Origin: Isoetes taiwanensis
Taxonomy: Eukaryota > Streptophyta > Lycopodiopsida > Isoetales > Isoetaceae
DNA length: 64,000 nucleotides
Reading direction: 5' to 3'
NCBI GenBank assembly: GCA_021234155.1
Contig: JAJEKV010000072.1
Coordinates: forward strand, 3,848,407-3,912,406
This document shows, in pieces, positions 1 through 13,000 of the stretch. The position numbers and the translations under genes are program-made. Position 1 is the first letter of the stretch; each line of letters begins with the position of its first letter. Below the pieces are notes generated by a model, which saw nothing but the letters and a program-made list of their open reading frames with translations, had not been told where the DNA came from and searched no databases.

Positions 1-121
1 GCATTTACAATCTAGGGTTTGATGATGTAACACCTAAAACCTAGGGTTTGGCGTCTATAGCGACACTTTATCTACAAGTTATGATTAATAATTTATTTAC
101 CATTAATAATAATTTTTTTGA

Positions 122-1351
122 TTAATAAATTACTTTTTCATTAGTAATTTTGACTAAAAAACATTTATTGGTTGCAACAAGCCTCAAATAGGAAGACAAA
201 ATTATATTAATCACTTCTTGCAAGCATTTACTTGATAGCTTAGCCATCTCAAGTGGATCACCACACTTCATATGTCGTCTCTCTCTCACAACTATATCGG
301 AAGAAAGCCTATTTTTTTGAACACATCGGCGCCCGAGCAATAGATGGGCGATCCATGTGCACCAGCTCTCTATCCATCATCATTTGGACCTTCATATGTT
401 GGATGATGTCAATGTGCTAGAGTATCGGTCGGTTGGGTTTATCTCAACACACAACCCCATAAGCCGCATTGCTGGACAAAATCAAGGAGCATCTCGTAAA
501 TGTAGCCGGGGAATATATGTCGGATATCTCATGCCCCCATGATGCTTGGTCATCGATGATGATGTAAAACTCTCTTCTCCCACCAAGGATATCGCACCGT
601 TCCATCTTGTAGTGTATAACGGCTCTTCAATTTGGGCATTCGCTCCTTGCAAAAAAAGCGGAGGGCCGTGTCCCAATCACCAATAGCCACCCACACATTT
701 GTAAAGGGAGTCATCAAAATGGAGTTTGACCCTTTTGCAATTGAGCTTTGTGTGTGTCCAACCTGGGGCGTGGATGGCATAGACTCATACGCAAGGCGAG
801 AGCTATTTACGGGGCGTGCTTATACACGAGTCTCATTTTGGCTTTCCACTCCGCACTTATCTTCATATCAGCCCTTCTTGGAGCACTATGCATTGCATTT
901 GACCATCTCCTATAAGAAGAGAATTGGCTCGGAAGATGGTCAAGTAATTCGCAAAGGTTCCTCCATTCATGAATGGCGGGACTACCATTGGTCCTGTGGC
1001 TCATCTCCACAAAAAGACCTCGGGGGCAAGTCAAGGGGTGTGGCCAATCTTTGGACTTGGGCTCTTGAAGCGGATATACTTGTCGACCAACAACCATGAT
1101 GCAGCTCTATCTTGGCCTCTCCACACAATGCCGATTATAATAATCATCTTGATTAAAGTCTACGGGGTTCCCAAGATCTGGATTTGGTATATTTGGCAGT
1201 CTTGTTTACTACCAATGCACTTTACAACTCCAACAGCATCCACAGGAATGCTGTCAATAAATGCAGCACATTTATCATGAGCATGTAATGATAATCTAGC
1301 CCCTGCACCAATAGAGCTCCCACCATGGATAAGACTATCTAACTCCTTCAC
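122..1351 (-). pseudogene. Decayed coding-like region, unidentified
   Basis: Several overlapping minus-strand frames of 60-100 codons follow one another here (roughly 1351-1160, 1097-807, 780-550 and 340-122). Together they read like one protein broken by frameshifts. The stretch around 1,000-820 contains RNLCELLDHLPSQFSSYRRW and the stretch around 700-560 contains RMPKLKSRYTLQDGT, both of ordinary protein composition. I do not recognise the family. The orientation and the position inside a segment ending in a CACTA-like terminus at about 4,038 suggest an accessory or 3' part of that transposon. That is inference from context only. It could also be a captured gene fragment. Confidence 0.3.
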
Positions 1352-2390
1352 TGCTCATCATTGGGGCGCTCTTGGCCATCTTGTGATCTTTCGTCGAACC
1401 TTTGCGCGCCCCCGCGAATTAGCCCATCGTCCCCACGTATGCCTCGGCATAGGGGCTCATAAGTGGCACTTTATACCAAAGTAGCATCCTCAATTCTGGC
1501 TCGGGATTGCAAACCCAAGACTTTAAGTTCTTTCTCATCATATCTTCCAACTCGGACTCATGCTCGGCCACCTCCCACATAATTGGGCCAGACATTCTTT
1601 CTCAAGCGATGCTACAAAGCGGTTAATTCGATCATCGGTTTGCATATGTCGTTCGAATTCGATAAATGCGCATATTTGATTGATGAGGATCGCCCTAATT
1701 TCACTAAGCATCTCTGTCCTTCTTTGAGGCCATTTTTATGCCTACAAACAAAACAAAATAATGAATACAAAAAGCCAAGCATGCACAAAGTAAATGCAAC
1801 ATAATACGACAATATCAAACATGTATGCGAGACCATATAATCATTACTTATAACCGCCCTATGGCGACTAATACCTTATCAGGCCCCCCCCGCCCCAAAA
1901 GCAAGAAAAAAAAAAGAAGAAGAAACAAGAAAAACTAAATAGGTTAGATTTAGGGTATTCAGACCCACGGTCAATTTACATTCGTATTACTAGTTAATTA
2001 GTTAGCGAGATAGTCCCAAATTTTAGTTAACTTTTTAACCAAAAACACTACCTAAACTTATCTTAGCACCTTGTTGGATTAGTTAGCAAAATTAACTAAA
2101 ATTAACTAAATTAGAAATTAGCACTATAGAGGTCACTTTAAGTTTAGTTAATTGTACATATAATTTTTATGCCTTTGGCTAACTTAACTAGACATGTTGA
2201 AATAATTTAGTTAATTAGTTAAGTTATTTTTTTACCAACGCTTTTTAGTGCGAATTAGTACTACATTAAGTTAGCCTAACCTATTTTTTTTTTTTTTAAC
2301 TAGCACGGGTGTGAAGGGAATCATCCGATTCTTTGTTAACTTAACCTAGCCCTAGCTACCTCTAGCTAAAGCCCGACAATAAGCGTGAAC
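1352..2390. other. AT-rich non-coding stretch
   Basis: No convincing coding frame. From about 1,925 to 2,280 the sequence is dominated by short ttagttaacta-type words, suggesting a simple-sequence-derived spacer inside the transposon. Nothing else is supportable. Confidence 0.5.
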
Positions 2391-2391
2391 T

Positions 2392-2765
2392 AAGGCCGAA
2401 CACTGGTCCTCCCCCACTCGCGGTGGAGCCGACCATGTCCTTGCCGTAGCCACATCTACCTAAGAATGAGAAGAAAAGTGGACTTGGACCCGGACACCTA
2501 GTCCTCTCCGCAAGGTGGAGCCGGCCGTGACCTTGAACAAGCCACTACAATTTTATTTTAAACCTAAAAATAACAAGTGGGCGGAAGTGGACTTGAACCA
2601 GTGCGTGGTCCTCTCCACTCTAGGTGGAGCCGGCCCAGTGCCCTTGAACAAGCCACTCATTAACCTAGGAAACATTTATGATTGTAGTGAAAGTGGACTT
2701 GAACCGGGTACATGGTCCTCCCCACTCTAGGTGGAGCCGACCCGTGCCCTTGAACAAGCCACTCC
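2392..2765. repeat. Four-copy degenerate tandem repeat (ggtcctc...aggtggagcc)
   Basis: Four copies of a roughly 70-100 bp unit start near 2,392, 2,476, 2,585 and 2,690. Each contains gtggactt, a ggtcctc or gtcctctcc word, then aggtggagccg and ccttgaacaagccact. The spacers differ in length. A three-copy version of the same repeat lies at 29,357-29,650, 1.5-5 kb inside another CACTA-like right end, so the repeat is probably a family-specific internal component of these elements. Confidence 0.8.
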
Positions 2766-2879
2766 ATCAATTTTTTTTAACCTACTTAAAACTATAAAAA
2801 TAAAATGCAAGTCACGATCAACTACTTACCAAAATAAGGGCCGGCGTGTACAAGATCTGTCGGGTCCAAATCGTAATAG

Positions 2880-3740
2880 AAAGGCTGCAACTTGAAGTAA
2901 CAAAGCATTAGAGGAATAAGAACAAAGAAGAAAAAGATCGAAGAAGAAAGAAAAAGGAAAAAAAAAGGGGGGGATAGAAAACAAGAGATAGAAATAAAAC
3001 AAGAGAAAGAAATAAAGAGAATAGAAGGGAAGAAATAAGGATAGAATAGAGAAGAAATAAGAGAAGAAACAAGAAAGAATGAAGAAAAATAAGAGGAAAT
3101 AAAGAAGGGAAGGGAATAGAATGGAAGGAAGAAATAAGGGAGGGAAAGAAAAGGATCGAATGGAAAGTGAGGAAGAAATGTGAAGAATAAGAAACAAATG
3201 AAGAATGAAGAAATGAAATTAAAAAGAATGAAGAATAAGAAATGAAAAAAAAAATGAAGAATAAGGAAGGGAAGAGAAGAAAAGAAATGAGGGAAGGGGA
3301 AGGGAGGGAAAAGAATTAGGAAATGAAAGCATGAGAAAAGAATGGAAATGAGAAACAAATGAGAAAATGAGAAAGCATGAAAGAAATGAGAAAGAAATGA
3401 GAAAGCATGAGAAAAGAAATGAAAGAAAGCAAGAAATTAGAAAGAATGAGGAAGAATGAGAAAGAGTGAGGAATAAAGAATGAAAGCATGAGGAAGAAAG
3501 AAATGAGAAAGAATGAGGAAGAAAAGAATGAGAAAGAAATGAGGAAAAGAAGAAATATGGGAAAGAAAAGAATGAGGAAAAGAATGAAGCATGGAAGAAG
3601 GAGGAAGAAATGAAGCATGAGGAAGAATGAGGAAGAAATGAAGCATGAGAAAGAAAGAAGGAGGAAGAATCAAGAAAAAAAAATCAAGAACAAAGAAGAA
3701 GAGGAAGGAAAGGAAACCAAAAAAAGAGGAAGGTTGGGCA
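2880..3740 (+). repeat. Polypurine (GA-rich) tract
   Basis: About 850 bp of almost pure purine on the plus strand, built from variants of gaagaaatgagaaag and gaatgaggaag. T occurs mainly as the middle of atg and C is rare. Long minus-strand frames of Phe, Ser, Leu and His result from composition and are not genes. Mirror-repeat polypurine of this length can form triplex or H-DNA structures. No function is visible. Confidence 0.9.
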
Positions 3741-3904
3741 TGCACCATTCAATCCAAAAAACCTATTCAATCTAAAAAACATGATATACTAACCTTAGAA
3801 TAGTTGCTTGCAGGTAGATCAGGGTACTAGCGCCGCGGATCGCCCAAGAACCTCGAAGAAGTAGGGCAAAAAGAAGTTCCGGAAAAGCCGGCCGCCCGCG
3901 GGTT

Positions 3905-4038
3905 CAAAATATTACAGAGCGTCGCATGCGACGTCACGTCGCATGCGACGTTATTTCAAATCTGCGTCGCACGCGACGTCCCCGCGACGTATTTTGTTAT
4001 AGCGACGTTATTGTTTTTGCATCTTTTTTTTTAATGTG
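3905..4038. repeat. CpG-rich subterminal repeats and CACTA-like right end
   Basis: GACGTCGC-type words, including the palindromic gcatgc core flanked by gcgacgtc, recur several times, followed by ttttgttatagcgacg, a T-rich run and a terminal ...aatgtg. The same order (gcgacgtc words, tatagcgacg, T-run, gttgtg) recurs at 15,365-15,485 and 23,590-23,707, and in longer form at 34,030-34,371. I read it as a degraded right terminus of a CACTA-like element extending left beyond the window. No left partner is visible. Confidence 0.4.
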
Positions 4039-4329
4039 AAGCTCATTAAAGTTTGTCCCTAGGCTTATTTGAGCGATCCACGAAATTTGGATCCTTGAGC
4101 GGAGGATTCAGCGGTCGAATATATAGGGGAACTAAGCCGGGGAGGGTGTTCATTGCATCTGATCCCCAGGCGGTGCGGGGCATTTGCCTCGAGAGCGTTT
4201 TGGGGTCCGTCTCACGGGGGCGGGACTCTCCCCCCTCTTGAGGTGGCCATTCAAAGTCGCCTTGTTTGACTTGGGGAAGGGTGCAGTCATGCTTGCCCAA
4301 CAGCGGGCTGCCGGGACCGTTCTAACCCC

Positions 4330-4905
4330 AGCAGCTTGGGTGGACCTTATCAGAAAATTTTGGAAATTTTCTGTATCTTTAGTGATGACCATAGAAGCCC
4401 GGTGACCAAAACCATAATTTAATTCCATGCCATGCATTAACTACGAATTTATAAACCATAAATGCAATAAAATGCATAACTAAAAAGTGTGCATCGAAAA
4501 AAGCGAGTCTTTGACCGGGGGCAACAAAGGCGGTGCGGACACATTAAAAAATTTTCACTTGGAAACTATGAAGCAATCTTTCATCAAGGTACAATTGTTT
4601 AGAAACAAAACCAGTTCATTACAAGTTAGTTATGCCATCCATGTCAAATAGCTTAGGGGAGCGAGAAAAACCAAAACAAAAACCCTTCTAGAATCGGCAA
4701 GTCCACGGGGTTTCGTCCAATGCAATCTTAGACCAAGTATAGCGTCCAGTGAGCCAAGGTCAACCCCAAGTACAAGCGATCCCACAAACTCCATTCCTTT
4801 GACCTTAGCTAACCCTTTGACCTAGACCTTCTCGAAAATTTGAAAATTGGGCTGTGTGATGGAGATGGATTAGGAATCGGTGGCAAAAAATCAGAATTTA
4901 TTTTC
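4330..4905. other. Diverged left-edge array sequence, no gene
   Basis: Partly recognisable array sequence: a diverged catgcattaactacgaattt landmark near 4,430, a ttcattacaagttagttatgcc segment and a gacctagaccttctcgaaaa segment. It is mixed with sequence found only in the first variant units. No open frame can be supported. Confidence 0.55.
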
Positions 4906-5549
4906 ACGTACAATGCATTAATTGCGAATTTATGAATGTCTTGCCACTGCAAAAGCGCCCCCCGACTTCTACTTGCCACATCGGGAGGAGGACAGGCCCA
5001 AACTCCGCTCCGTCTGTTCCCCTTGCTCCGTATTCACCGGCTGCACGGCTTCTCGGCCAGGTCCCAAGTGCAGCGAGACCAAGTCTCGGCCCCAAAGCGC
5101 AAACCCTTCTAGAACACGGCAGCCCACGGGGTTTTCGTTTTGGAGGCCCTCTCCTTGTCGAGATTAGGGCGGGACCTTGCGAAGTGACTTGGCGTGGAGT
5201 GGGGGTGTTGATGCTAGAAACCGCGGACCCTAAAATCCCCCCGGAAGCTGCTTGCCCCGAATTTCCTCTCCCCAAGGCCCTGGGGACGGACGGGCGACCT
5301 CCCCTCTCCGGAACTGCGATTTGACTCTGCGAATGGACTCAGAACGTCGACGTTGCCCTAGGGACCAAGTTACGTGGCGGAAGACCAAAACTTCGGCCCC
5401 CAAAACAAAAACCCTTCTAGAATCGGCAAGTCCACGGGGTTTACGTTTGGAGGAGCCCTCTCCTGTGTCGATTTGGTGGGACCTTGCCGTATCTTGACAT
5501 GGAGTGGGGGTGTTGGCCTTGGCTGGGACCCTAAACTCCCAGGAAGTTG

Positions 5550-7010
5550 CTTGCCCGAATTGAGTTCATTACAAGTTAATTATGCCATCCATGTCAAATA
5601 GCTTTAGGGGGCGGTCCAGTTGAACAAGGGCATTCTCTCTATCCATATGCCTTGATCTTTGAAACACAACCATCATCACAAGCAACCAAATCTAACCCCC
5701 CCCCCAACCCGCACTAGTCTTTTTGCTTTTACGTAATCATTTATCTTCATTCTAGTAGTTATGATGCTTTTACGTAATCATTTATCTTCATTCTAATAGT
5801 TATGATGCTTATATTCTCAATGCAATCTTAGACCAAGTATAGCGTCCGGTGAGCCAAGGTCAACCCCAAGTACAGCGATCCCACAAACTCCATTCCTTTG
5901 ACCTTAGCTAACCCTTTGACCTAGACCTTCTCGAAAATTTCGAAAATTGGGCTGTGTGTCTTTGGAGATGGGTTAGGAATCGGTGGCAAAAATCAGAATT
6001 TATTTTTCGTACAATGCATTAATTGCGAATTTATGAATGTCTTGCCAGCACCAAAGCGCCCCCGACTTCTACTTGCCACATCGGGGAGGAGGACAGGCCC
6101 AAACTCGCTCCGTCGGTTCCCCTTGCTCCGTATTCACCGGCTGCGGCTTCTCGGCCAGGTCCCAAGTGCAACAGACCAAGTCACCGGCCCCCAAAGCGCA
6201 AACCCTTCTAGAACACGGCAGCCCACGGGGTTTCGTTTTGGAGGCCCTCTCCTGTCGGTCGAGGCGGGACCTTGCGCCGTGACTTGGCGTGGAGTGGGGG
6301 GTGTTGGCCTTGAGCCACGGACCCTAAAATCCCCGGGCTGCTTGCCCCGAATTTCCTCTCCCCAAGGCCACGGGGGCCGGGCCGGGCGACCTCCCCTCTC
6401 GGAATCGCGATTTGACTCTGCCAATGGACTCGAGCGTCGGCGTTGCCACAGGGACCAAGTTACGTGGCCAGGAAGACCAAAACTTCGGCCCCCAAAAAAA
6501 AAACCCTTCTAGCTCACTTCCATCACGGGGTTTCACGTTTCAATTGGCCCTGGGATGTGATTTGTGGGACCTTGTATCTTGACATGGAGTGGGGGTGTTT
6601 CTTTCTTTTGGGACCTAAACTCCCCGGAAGTTGCTTGGGTAATTGAGTTCATTACAAGTTAATTATGCCATCCATGTCAAATAGCTTTAGGGAGCCGGTC
6701 CGGTTGAACAAGGGCATTCTCTCTATCCATATGCCTTGATCTTTGAAACACAACCATCATCACAAGCAACCAAATCTAACCCCCAGCGGAGGACTAGTCT
6801 TTTTTGCTTTTCTCCGGGTAATCATTTATCTTCATTCTAGTAGTTATGATGCTTTTACGTAATCATTTATCTTCATTCTAATAGTTATGACTCTTATATT
6901 CTCAATGCAATCTTAGACCAAGTATAGCGTCGTTTGAGCCAAGGTCAACCCCAAAGCTCGCGATCCCACAAACTCCATTCCTTTGACCTTAGCTAACCCT
7001 TTGACCTAGA
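5550..7010. repeat. Variant array units with a substituted segment
   Basis: The units around 4,650-7,010 lack the cactcgtagtcaatt to gggctgcc half of the standard unit. In its place is a segment running from ttcattacaagttaattatgcc through gccttgatctttgaaacac to agaccaagtatagcgtc. At 5,728-5,815 and again near 6,805-6,900 this segment holds an internal direct duplication of about 40 bp (ttacgtaatcatttatcttc). Two unit types of almost equal length thus coexist, with the variant type confined to the left edge. Confidence 0.75.
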
Positions 7011-10000
7011 CCTTTCTCGAAAATTTTGAAAATTGGGCTGTGTCTTTGGAGATGGGTTAGGAATCCGGTGGCAAAAAAATCAGAATTTATTTTCGTACAA
7101 TGCATTAATTGCGAATTTATGAATGTCTTGCCTTTTGCAAAAGCGCCCCCGACTTCTACTTGCCACATCGGGAGGAGGACAGGCCCAAACTCGCTCAAGT
7201 CAGTTCCCCTTGCTCCGTATTCTCTCTTTTGCGGCTTCTCGGCCAGGTCCCAAGTGCAACAGACCAAGTCTCGGCCCCCAAAGCGCAAACCCTTCTAGAA
7301 CACGGCAGCCCACGGGGTTTACGTTTTGGAGGCCCTCTCCTTGTCGGTCAGGCGGGACCTTGCGCCGTGACTTGGCGATGGAGTGGGGGTGTTGGCCTTG
7401 GGCCGCGGACCCTAAAATCCCCGGAGGCTGCTTGCCCCGAATTTCCTCTCCCAAGGCCACAGGGGCCGGGCCAGGCGACCTCCCCTCTCTAGGAATCGCG
7501 ATTTGACTCGCCAATGGACTCGAGCGTCGGCGTTGCCACGGGGACCAAGTTCCGTGGCGGAAGACCACCCGACCTCAAGAAGCGCCAAAGTAGCTCACTT
7601 CCATCACACTCGTAGTCAATTGGCCCTAGGATGTGGATGCGGGATCTTGTCGTGGGGCGTGAGTGTGTTTTCTTTCTTTTTTTGCAAAACCGACCTTGTA
7701 ACTTGCTCCCTAGGGTAATTTAGCCATTAGGACGATTTGGCGGGGTCGATTTGCCATTCAGGAGCCTCCCCGGTGCGAGCGACAAGACACTGCGGTTTCT
7801 ACAAGGTAGGCCTCGGGGCGCCAGCGGTTTGACAAGTTCTCCGGGCCGATCTGGAATCTTTTGGGCCTTCAGAAGAGGGCCTGAGCGGAGGATCAGCGGT
7901 AGGGATAGACCAGGGCTCGGGAGGGTGGTCATTAGCGTGCAGCCCCGGGGGCGGTTGCCGAGGAAGGGCTGCCTCGGGGAACTTTTGGATCCGCCTCTTG
8001 GGGTTAGGACTCTCCCCTCTTGTGAGGGATCCTGCAAGGTCTGGCCTCGTTTGACTTGGGGAAGGGTGCCAGCTCGGTTGCCACACAGCGGGCTGCCCGA
8101 CGTTCTAATGCTAACCCTTTGACCTAGACCTTCTCGAAAATTTGAAAATTGGGCTGTGTCTTTGGAAATGGATTAGGATTCGGTGGCAAAAAATCAGAAT
8201 TTATTTTAGGTACAATGCATTAATTGCGAATTTATGAATGTCTTGCCCTTTGCCAAAAGCCCCCGACTTCTACTTGCCACATCGGGAGGAGGACAGGCCC
8301 AAACTCCGCTCCGTCGGTTCCCCTTGCTCCGTATTCTCGGCTGCGGCTTTCGGCCAGGTCCCAAGTGCAGCGGACCAAGTCACCGGCCCCCAAAGCGCCA
8401 AACCCTTCTAGAACACGGCAACCCCACGGGGTTTACGTTTTGGAGGCCCTCTCCTGTCGGTCGAGGCGGGACCTTGCGCCCGTGACTTGGCGTGGAGTGG
8501 GGGTGTTGGCCTTGAGCCACGGACCCTAAAATCCCCGGCTGCTTGCCCGAATTTCCTCTCCCCAAGGCCACGGGGCCGGACCAGGCGACCTCCCCTCTCG
8601 GGAATCGCGATTTGACTACGCCAATGGACTCGGAGCGTCGGCGTTGCCACAGGGACCAAGTTCCGTGGCCAGAAGACCACCCGACCTCAAGAAGCGCCAA
8701 AGTAGCTCACTTCCATCACACTCGTAGTCAATTGGCCTAGGATGTGGATGCGGGATCTCTTGTCGTGGGGCGTGAGTGTTTCTTTCTTTTGCAAAACCGA
8801 CCTTGTAACTTGCTCCCTAGGGTAATTTCGCCATTCGGACGATTTGGCGAGGGTCGATTTGCCATTCGGAGCCTCCCGGTGCGAGCGACAAGACAACTGC
8901 GGTTTCTACAAGGCCGACCTCGGGGCGCCCAGTGGTTTGACAAGTTCTCGGGACCCGATCTGGAATCTTTTGGGCCTTCGAAGAGGGGGCCCTGAGCGGA
9001 GGATCAGCGGTCGGATAGGGGCCGGGCTCGGGAGGGTGGTCATTAAGCGTCTGACCCCGGGGGGCGCTGCGGGAAGGGCTGCCTCGGGAACTTTTGGATC
9101 CGCCTCTTGGGGTGGGACTCTCCCCTCTTGTGAGGGATCCTGCAAGGTCCTGGCCTCGTTTGACTTGGGGAAGGGTGCCGGCTTCGGTTTGCCACAGCGG
9201 GCTGCCCCGACCGTTCTAATGCTAACCCTTTGACCTAGACCTTCTCCGAAAATTTCGAAAATTGGGCTGTGTGCTGGAAATGGATTAGGATTCCAGCTGG
9301 CAAAAAATCAGAATTTATTTTCGTACAATGCATTAATTGCGAATTTATGAATGTCTTGCCACTGCAAAAGCGCCCCCCGACTTCTACTTGCCACATCGGG
9401 AGGAGGACAGGCCCAAACTCCGCTCCGTCAGTTCCCCTTGCTCCGTATTCTCGGCTGCAGCTTCTCGGCCAGGTCCCAAGTGCAACAGACCAAGTCTCGG
9501 CCCCAAAGCATAAACCCTTCTAGAACACGGCAGCCCACGGGGTTTCGTTTTGGAGGCCCTCTCCTGTCCGGTCGAGGCGGGACCTTGCGCCCGTGACTTG
9601 GCGTGGAGTGGGGGTGTTGGCCTTGAACCGCGGACCCTAAAATCCCAGGGGCTGCTTGCCCGAATTTCCCTCCCCAAGGCCACAGGGGCCGGACAGGCGA
9701 CCTCCCCTCTCAGGAATCGCGATTTGACTCTGCCAATGGACTCGAGGCGTCGGCGTTGCCACAGGGACCAAGTTCGTGGCGAAGACCACCCGACCTCAAG
9801 AAGCGCCAAAGTAGCTCACTTCCATCACACTCGTAGTCAATTGGCCTAGGATGTGGATGCGGGATCTTGTCGTGGAGGCGTGAGTGTTTCTTTCTTTTTG
9901 CAAAACCGACCTTGTAACTTGCTCCCTAGGGTAATTTACCGCCATTCGGACGATTTGGGGTCGATTTGCCATTCAGGAACCTCCCGGTGCCGAGCGACAA

Positions 10001-13000
10001 GACTGCTTTGCGGTTTCTACAAGGCCGACCTCGGGGCGCCCCTTGGTTTGACAAGTTCTCTATCCCCGTCTGGAATCTTTTGGGCCTTCGAAGAGGGCCC
10101 CTGAGCGGAGGATCAGCGGTGGGATGGGGAACCAGGGCTCGGGAGGGTGGTCATTAGCGTGCAGCCCAGGGGGGGCTGCCGGGAAGGGCTGCCTCGGGGA
10201 ACTTTGGATCCCGCCTCTTGGGGTTAGGACTCTCCCCTCTTGTGAGGGATCCACCAAGGTCTGGCCTCGTTTGACTTGGGGAAGGGTGCCAGGCTCGGTT
10301 GCCCCAGCGGGCTGCCCGGCCGATTCTAATGCTAACCCTTTGACCCTAGACCTTCTCCAGAAAATTTCGAAAATTGGGATGTGTCTTTGGAAATGGATTA
10401 GGATTCCGGTGGCAAAAAATCAGAATTTATTTTAGTACAATGCATTAATTGCGAATTTATGAATGTCTTGCCCTTTACCAAAAGCGCCCCGACTTCTACT
10501 TGCCACATCGGAGGAGGACAGGCCCAAACTCCGCTCCGTCAGTTCCCCTTGCTCCGTATTCTCGGCTGCGGCTTCTCGGCCAGGTCCCAAGTGCAGCAGG
10601 ACCAAGTCTCGGCCCCCAAAGCGCCAAACCCTTCTAGAACACGGCAGCCCACGGGGTTTCGTTTTGGAGGCCCTCTCCTTGTCGGTCGGGCGGGACCTTG
10701 GCGTGACTTGGCGTGGAGTGGGGGTGTTGGCCTTGACCGGACCCTAAAATCCCCGGAAGCTGCTTGCCCGAATTTCCTCTCCCCAAGGCCCAGGGGCCGG
10801 ACCAGGCGACCTCCCCTCTCGGAATGTGATTTGACTCTGCCAATGGACTCGAGCGTCGGCGTTGCCACAGGGACCAAGTTCCGTGGCGAAGACCACCCGA
10901 CCTCCAAGAAGCGCCAAAGTAGCTCACTTCCATCACACTCGTAGTCAATTGGCCTAGGATGTGGATGCGGGGATCTTGTCGTGGAGGCGTGAGTGTTTCT
11001 TTCTTTTGCAAAACCGACCTTGTAACTTGCTCCCTAGGGTAATTTCGCCATTGGGGGACGATTTGGCGAGGGTCGATTTGCCATTCGGAGCCTCCCGGTG
11101 CCCGACGACAAGACAACTGCGGTTTCTACAAAGGCCGACCTCGGGGCATTCAGCGGTTTGACAAGTTCTCCGGACCGATCTGGAATCTTTTGGGCCTTCA
11201 GAAGAGGGGCCCTGAGCGGAGGATCAGCGGTCGGATAGGAGGCAGGGCTCGGGAGGGTGGTCATTAGCGTCACCCGCCCCTAGAGGCCGAGGAAGGGCTG
11301 CCTCGGGGAACTTTTGGATCCGCCTCTTGGGGTTAGGACTCTCCCCTCTTGTGAGGGATCCTGCAAGGTCTGGCCTCGTTTGACTTGGGAAGGGTGCCGG
11401 CTCGGTTGCCACATCAGCGGGCTGCCATTTCCGTTCTAATGCTAACCCTTTGACCTAGACCTTCTCAGAAAATTTCAAAAATTGGGGCATGTCTGCTGGA
11501 AATGGATTAGGATTCCAGGTGGCAAAAAAAATCAAAATTTATTTTCGTACAATGCATTAATTGCGAATTTATGAATGTCTTGCCCTTGCAAAAGCGCCCC
11601 CGACTTCTACTTGCCACATCGGGGGGAGGAGGACAGGCCCAAACTCCGCTCCGTCAGTTCCCCTTGCTCCGTATTCATTGCAGCTTCTCGGCCAGGTCCC
11701 AAGTGCAACAGACCAAGTCTCGGCCCCCAAAAGCGCCAAACCCTTCTAGAACACGGCAGCCCACGGGGTTTCGTTTTGGAGGCCCTCTCCTTGTCGGTTA
11801 GGGCGGGACCTTGCGCCGTGACTTGGCGTGGAGTGGGGGTGTTGGCCTTGACCACGGACCCTAAAATCCCCGGGCTGCTTGCCGAATTTCCTCTCCCCAA
11901 GGCCACGGGGGCGGACCGGGCGACCTCCCCTCTCGGAATCGCGATTTGGCTCTGCCAATGGACTCGGAGCGTCGGCGTTGCCACAGGGGACCAAGTTCGT
12001 GGCAGAAGACCACCCGACCTCAAGAAGCGCCAAAGTAGCTCACTTCCATCACACTCGTAGTCAATTGGCCTAGGATGTGGATGCGGGATCTTGTCGTGGA
12101 GGCGTGAGTGTTTCTTTCTTTTACCAAAACCGACCTTGTAACTTGCTCCCTAGGGTAATTTCGCCATTAGGACGATTTGGCGGTCGATTTGCCATTCGGA
12201 ACCTCCCGGTGCCCGAGCGACAAGACAACTGCCCGGTTTCTACAAGGGCCGCCTCGGGGCGCCCCGCGGTTTTGACAAGTTCTCCGGACCCGATCTGGAA
12301 TCTTTTGGGCCTTCGAAGAAGGGCCCCTGAGCGGAGGATCCAGCGGTCCGGATAGGGGAACGGGCTCGGGAGGGGTGGTCATTAAGCGTCAGCCCCAGGG
12401 TTAGCTGCGGGGAAAAAGCTGCCTCGGGAACTTTTTGGATCCGCCTCTTGGGGTCAGGACTCTCCCCTCTTGTGAGGGATCCTGCAAGGTCGGCCTCGTT
12501 TGACTTGGGGAAGGGTGCATTTCGGTTGCCATCCCTGCGGGCTGCATTCCGTTCTAATGCTAACCCTTTGACCTAGACCTTCTCCGAAAATTTGAAAATT
12601 GGGCTGTGTCTTTGGAAATGGATTAGGATTCAGGTGGCAAAAAAATCAAATTTATTTTAGTACAATGCATTAATTGCGAATTTATGAATGTCTTGCCCTT
12701 TGCAAAAGCGCCCCCGACTTCTACTTGCCACATCGGGAGGAGGACAGGCCCAAACTCCGCTCCGTCGGTTCCCCTTGCTCCGTATTCTCGGCTGCGGCTT
12801 CTCGGCCAGGTCCCAAGTGCCTTGAGACCAAGTCTCGGCCCCAAAGCGCCAAACCCTTCTAGAACACGGCAGCCCCACGGGGTTTTCGTTTTGGAGGCCC
12901 TCTCCTTGTCGGTCGGGCGGGACCTTGCTTGGCGTGACTTGGCGTGGAGTGGGGGTGTTGGCCTTGAGCCACGGACCCTAAAATCCCCGGCTGCTTGCCC

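Noticed and set aside
2822-3748. Minus-strand frames of up to 178 codons rich in Phe, Ser, Leu and His resembling membrane proteins
   Set aside because: They are a composition effect of the polypurine tract on the plus strand.
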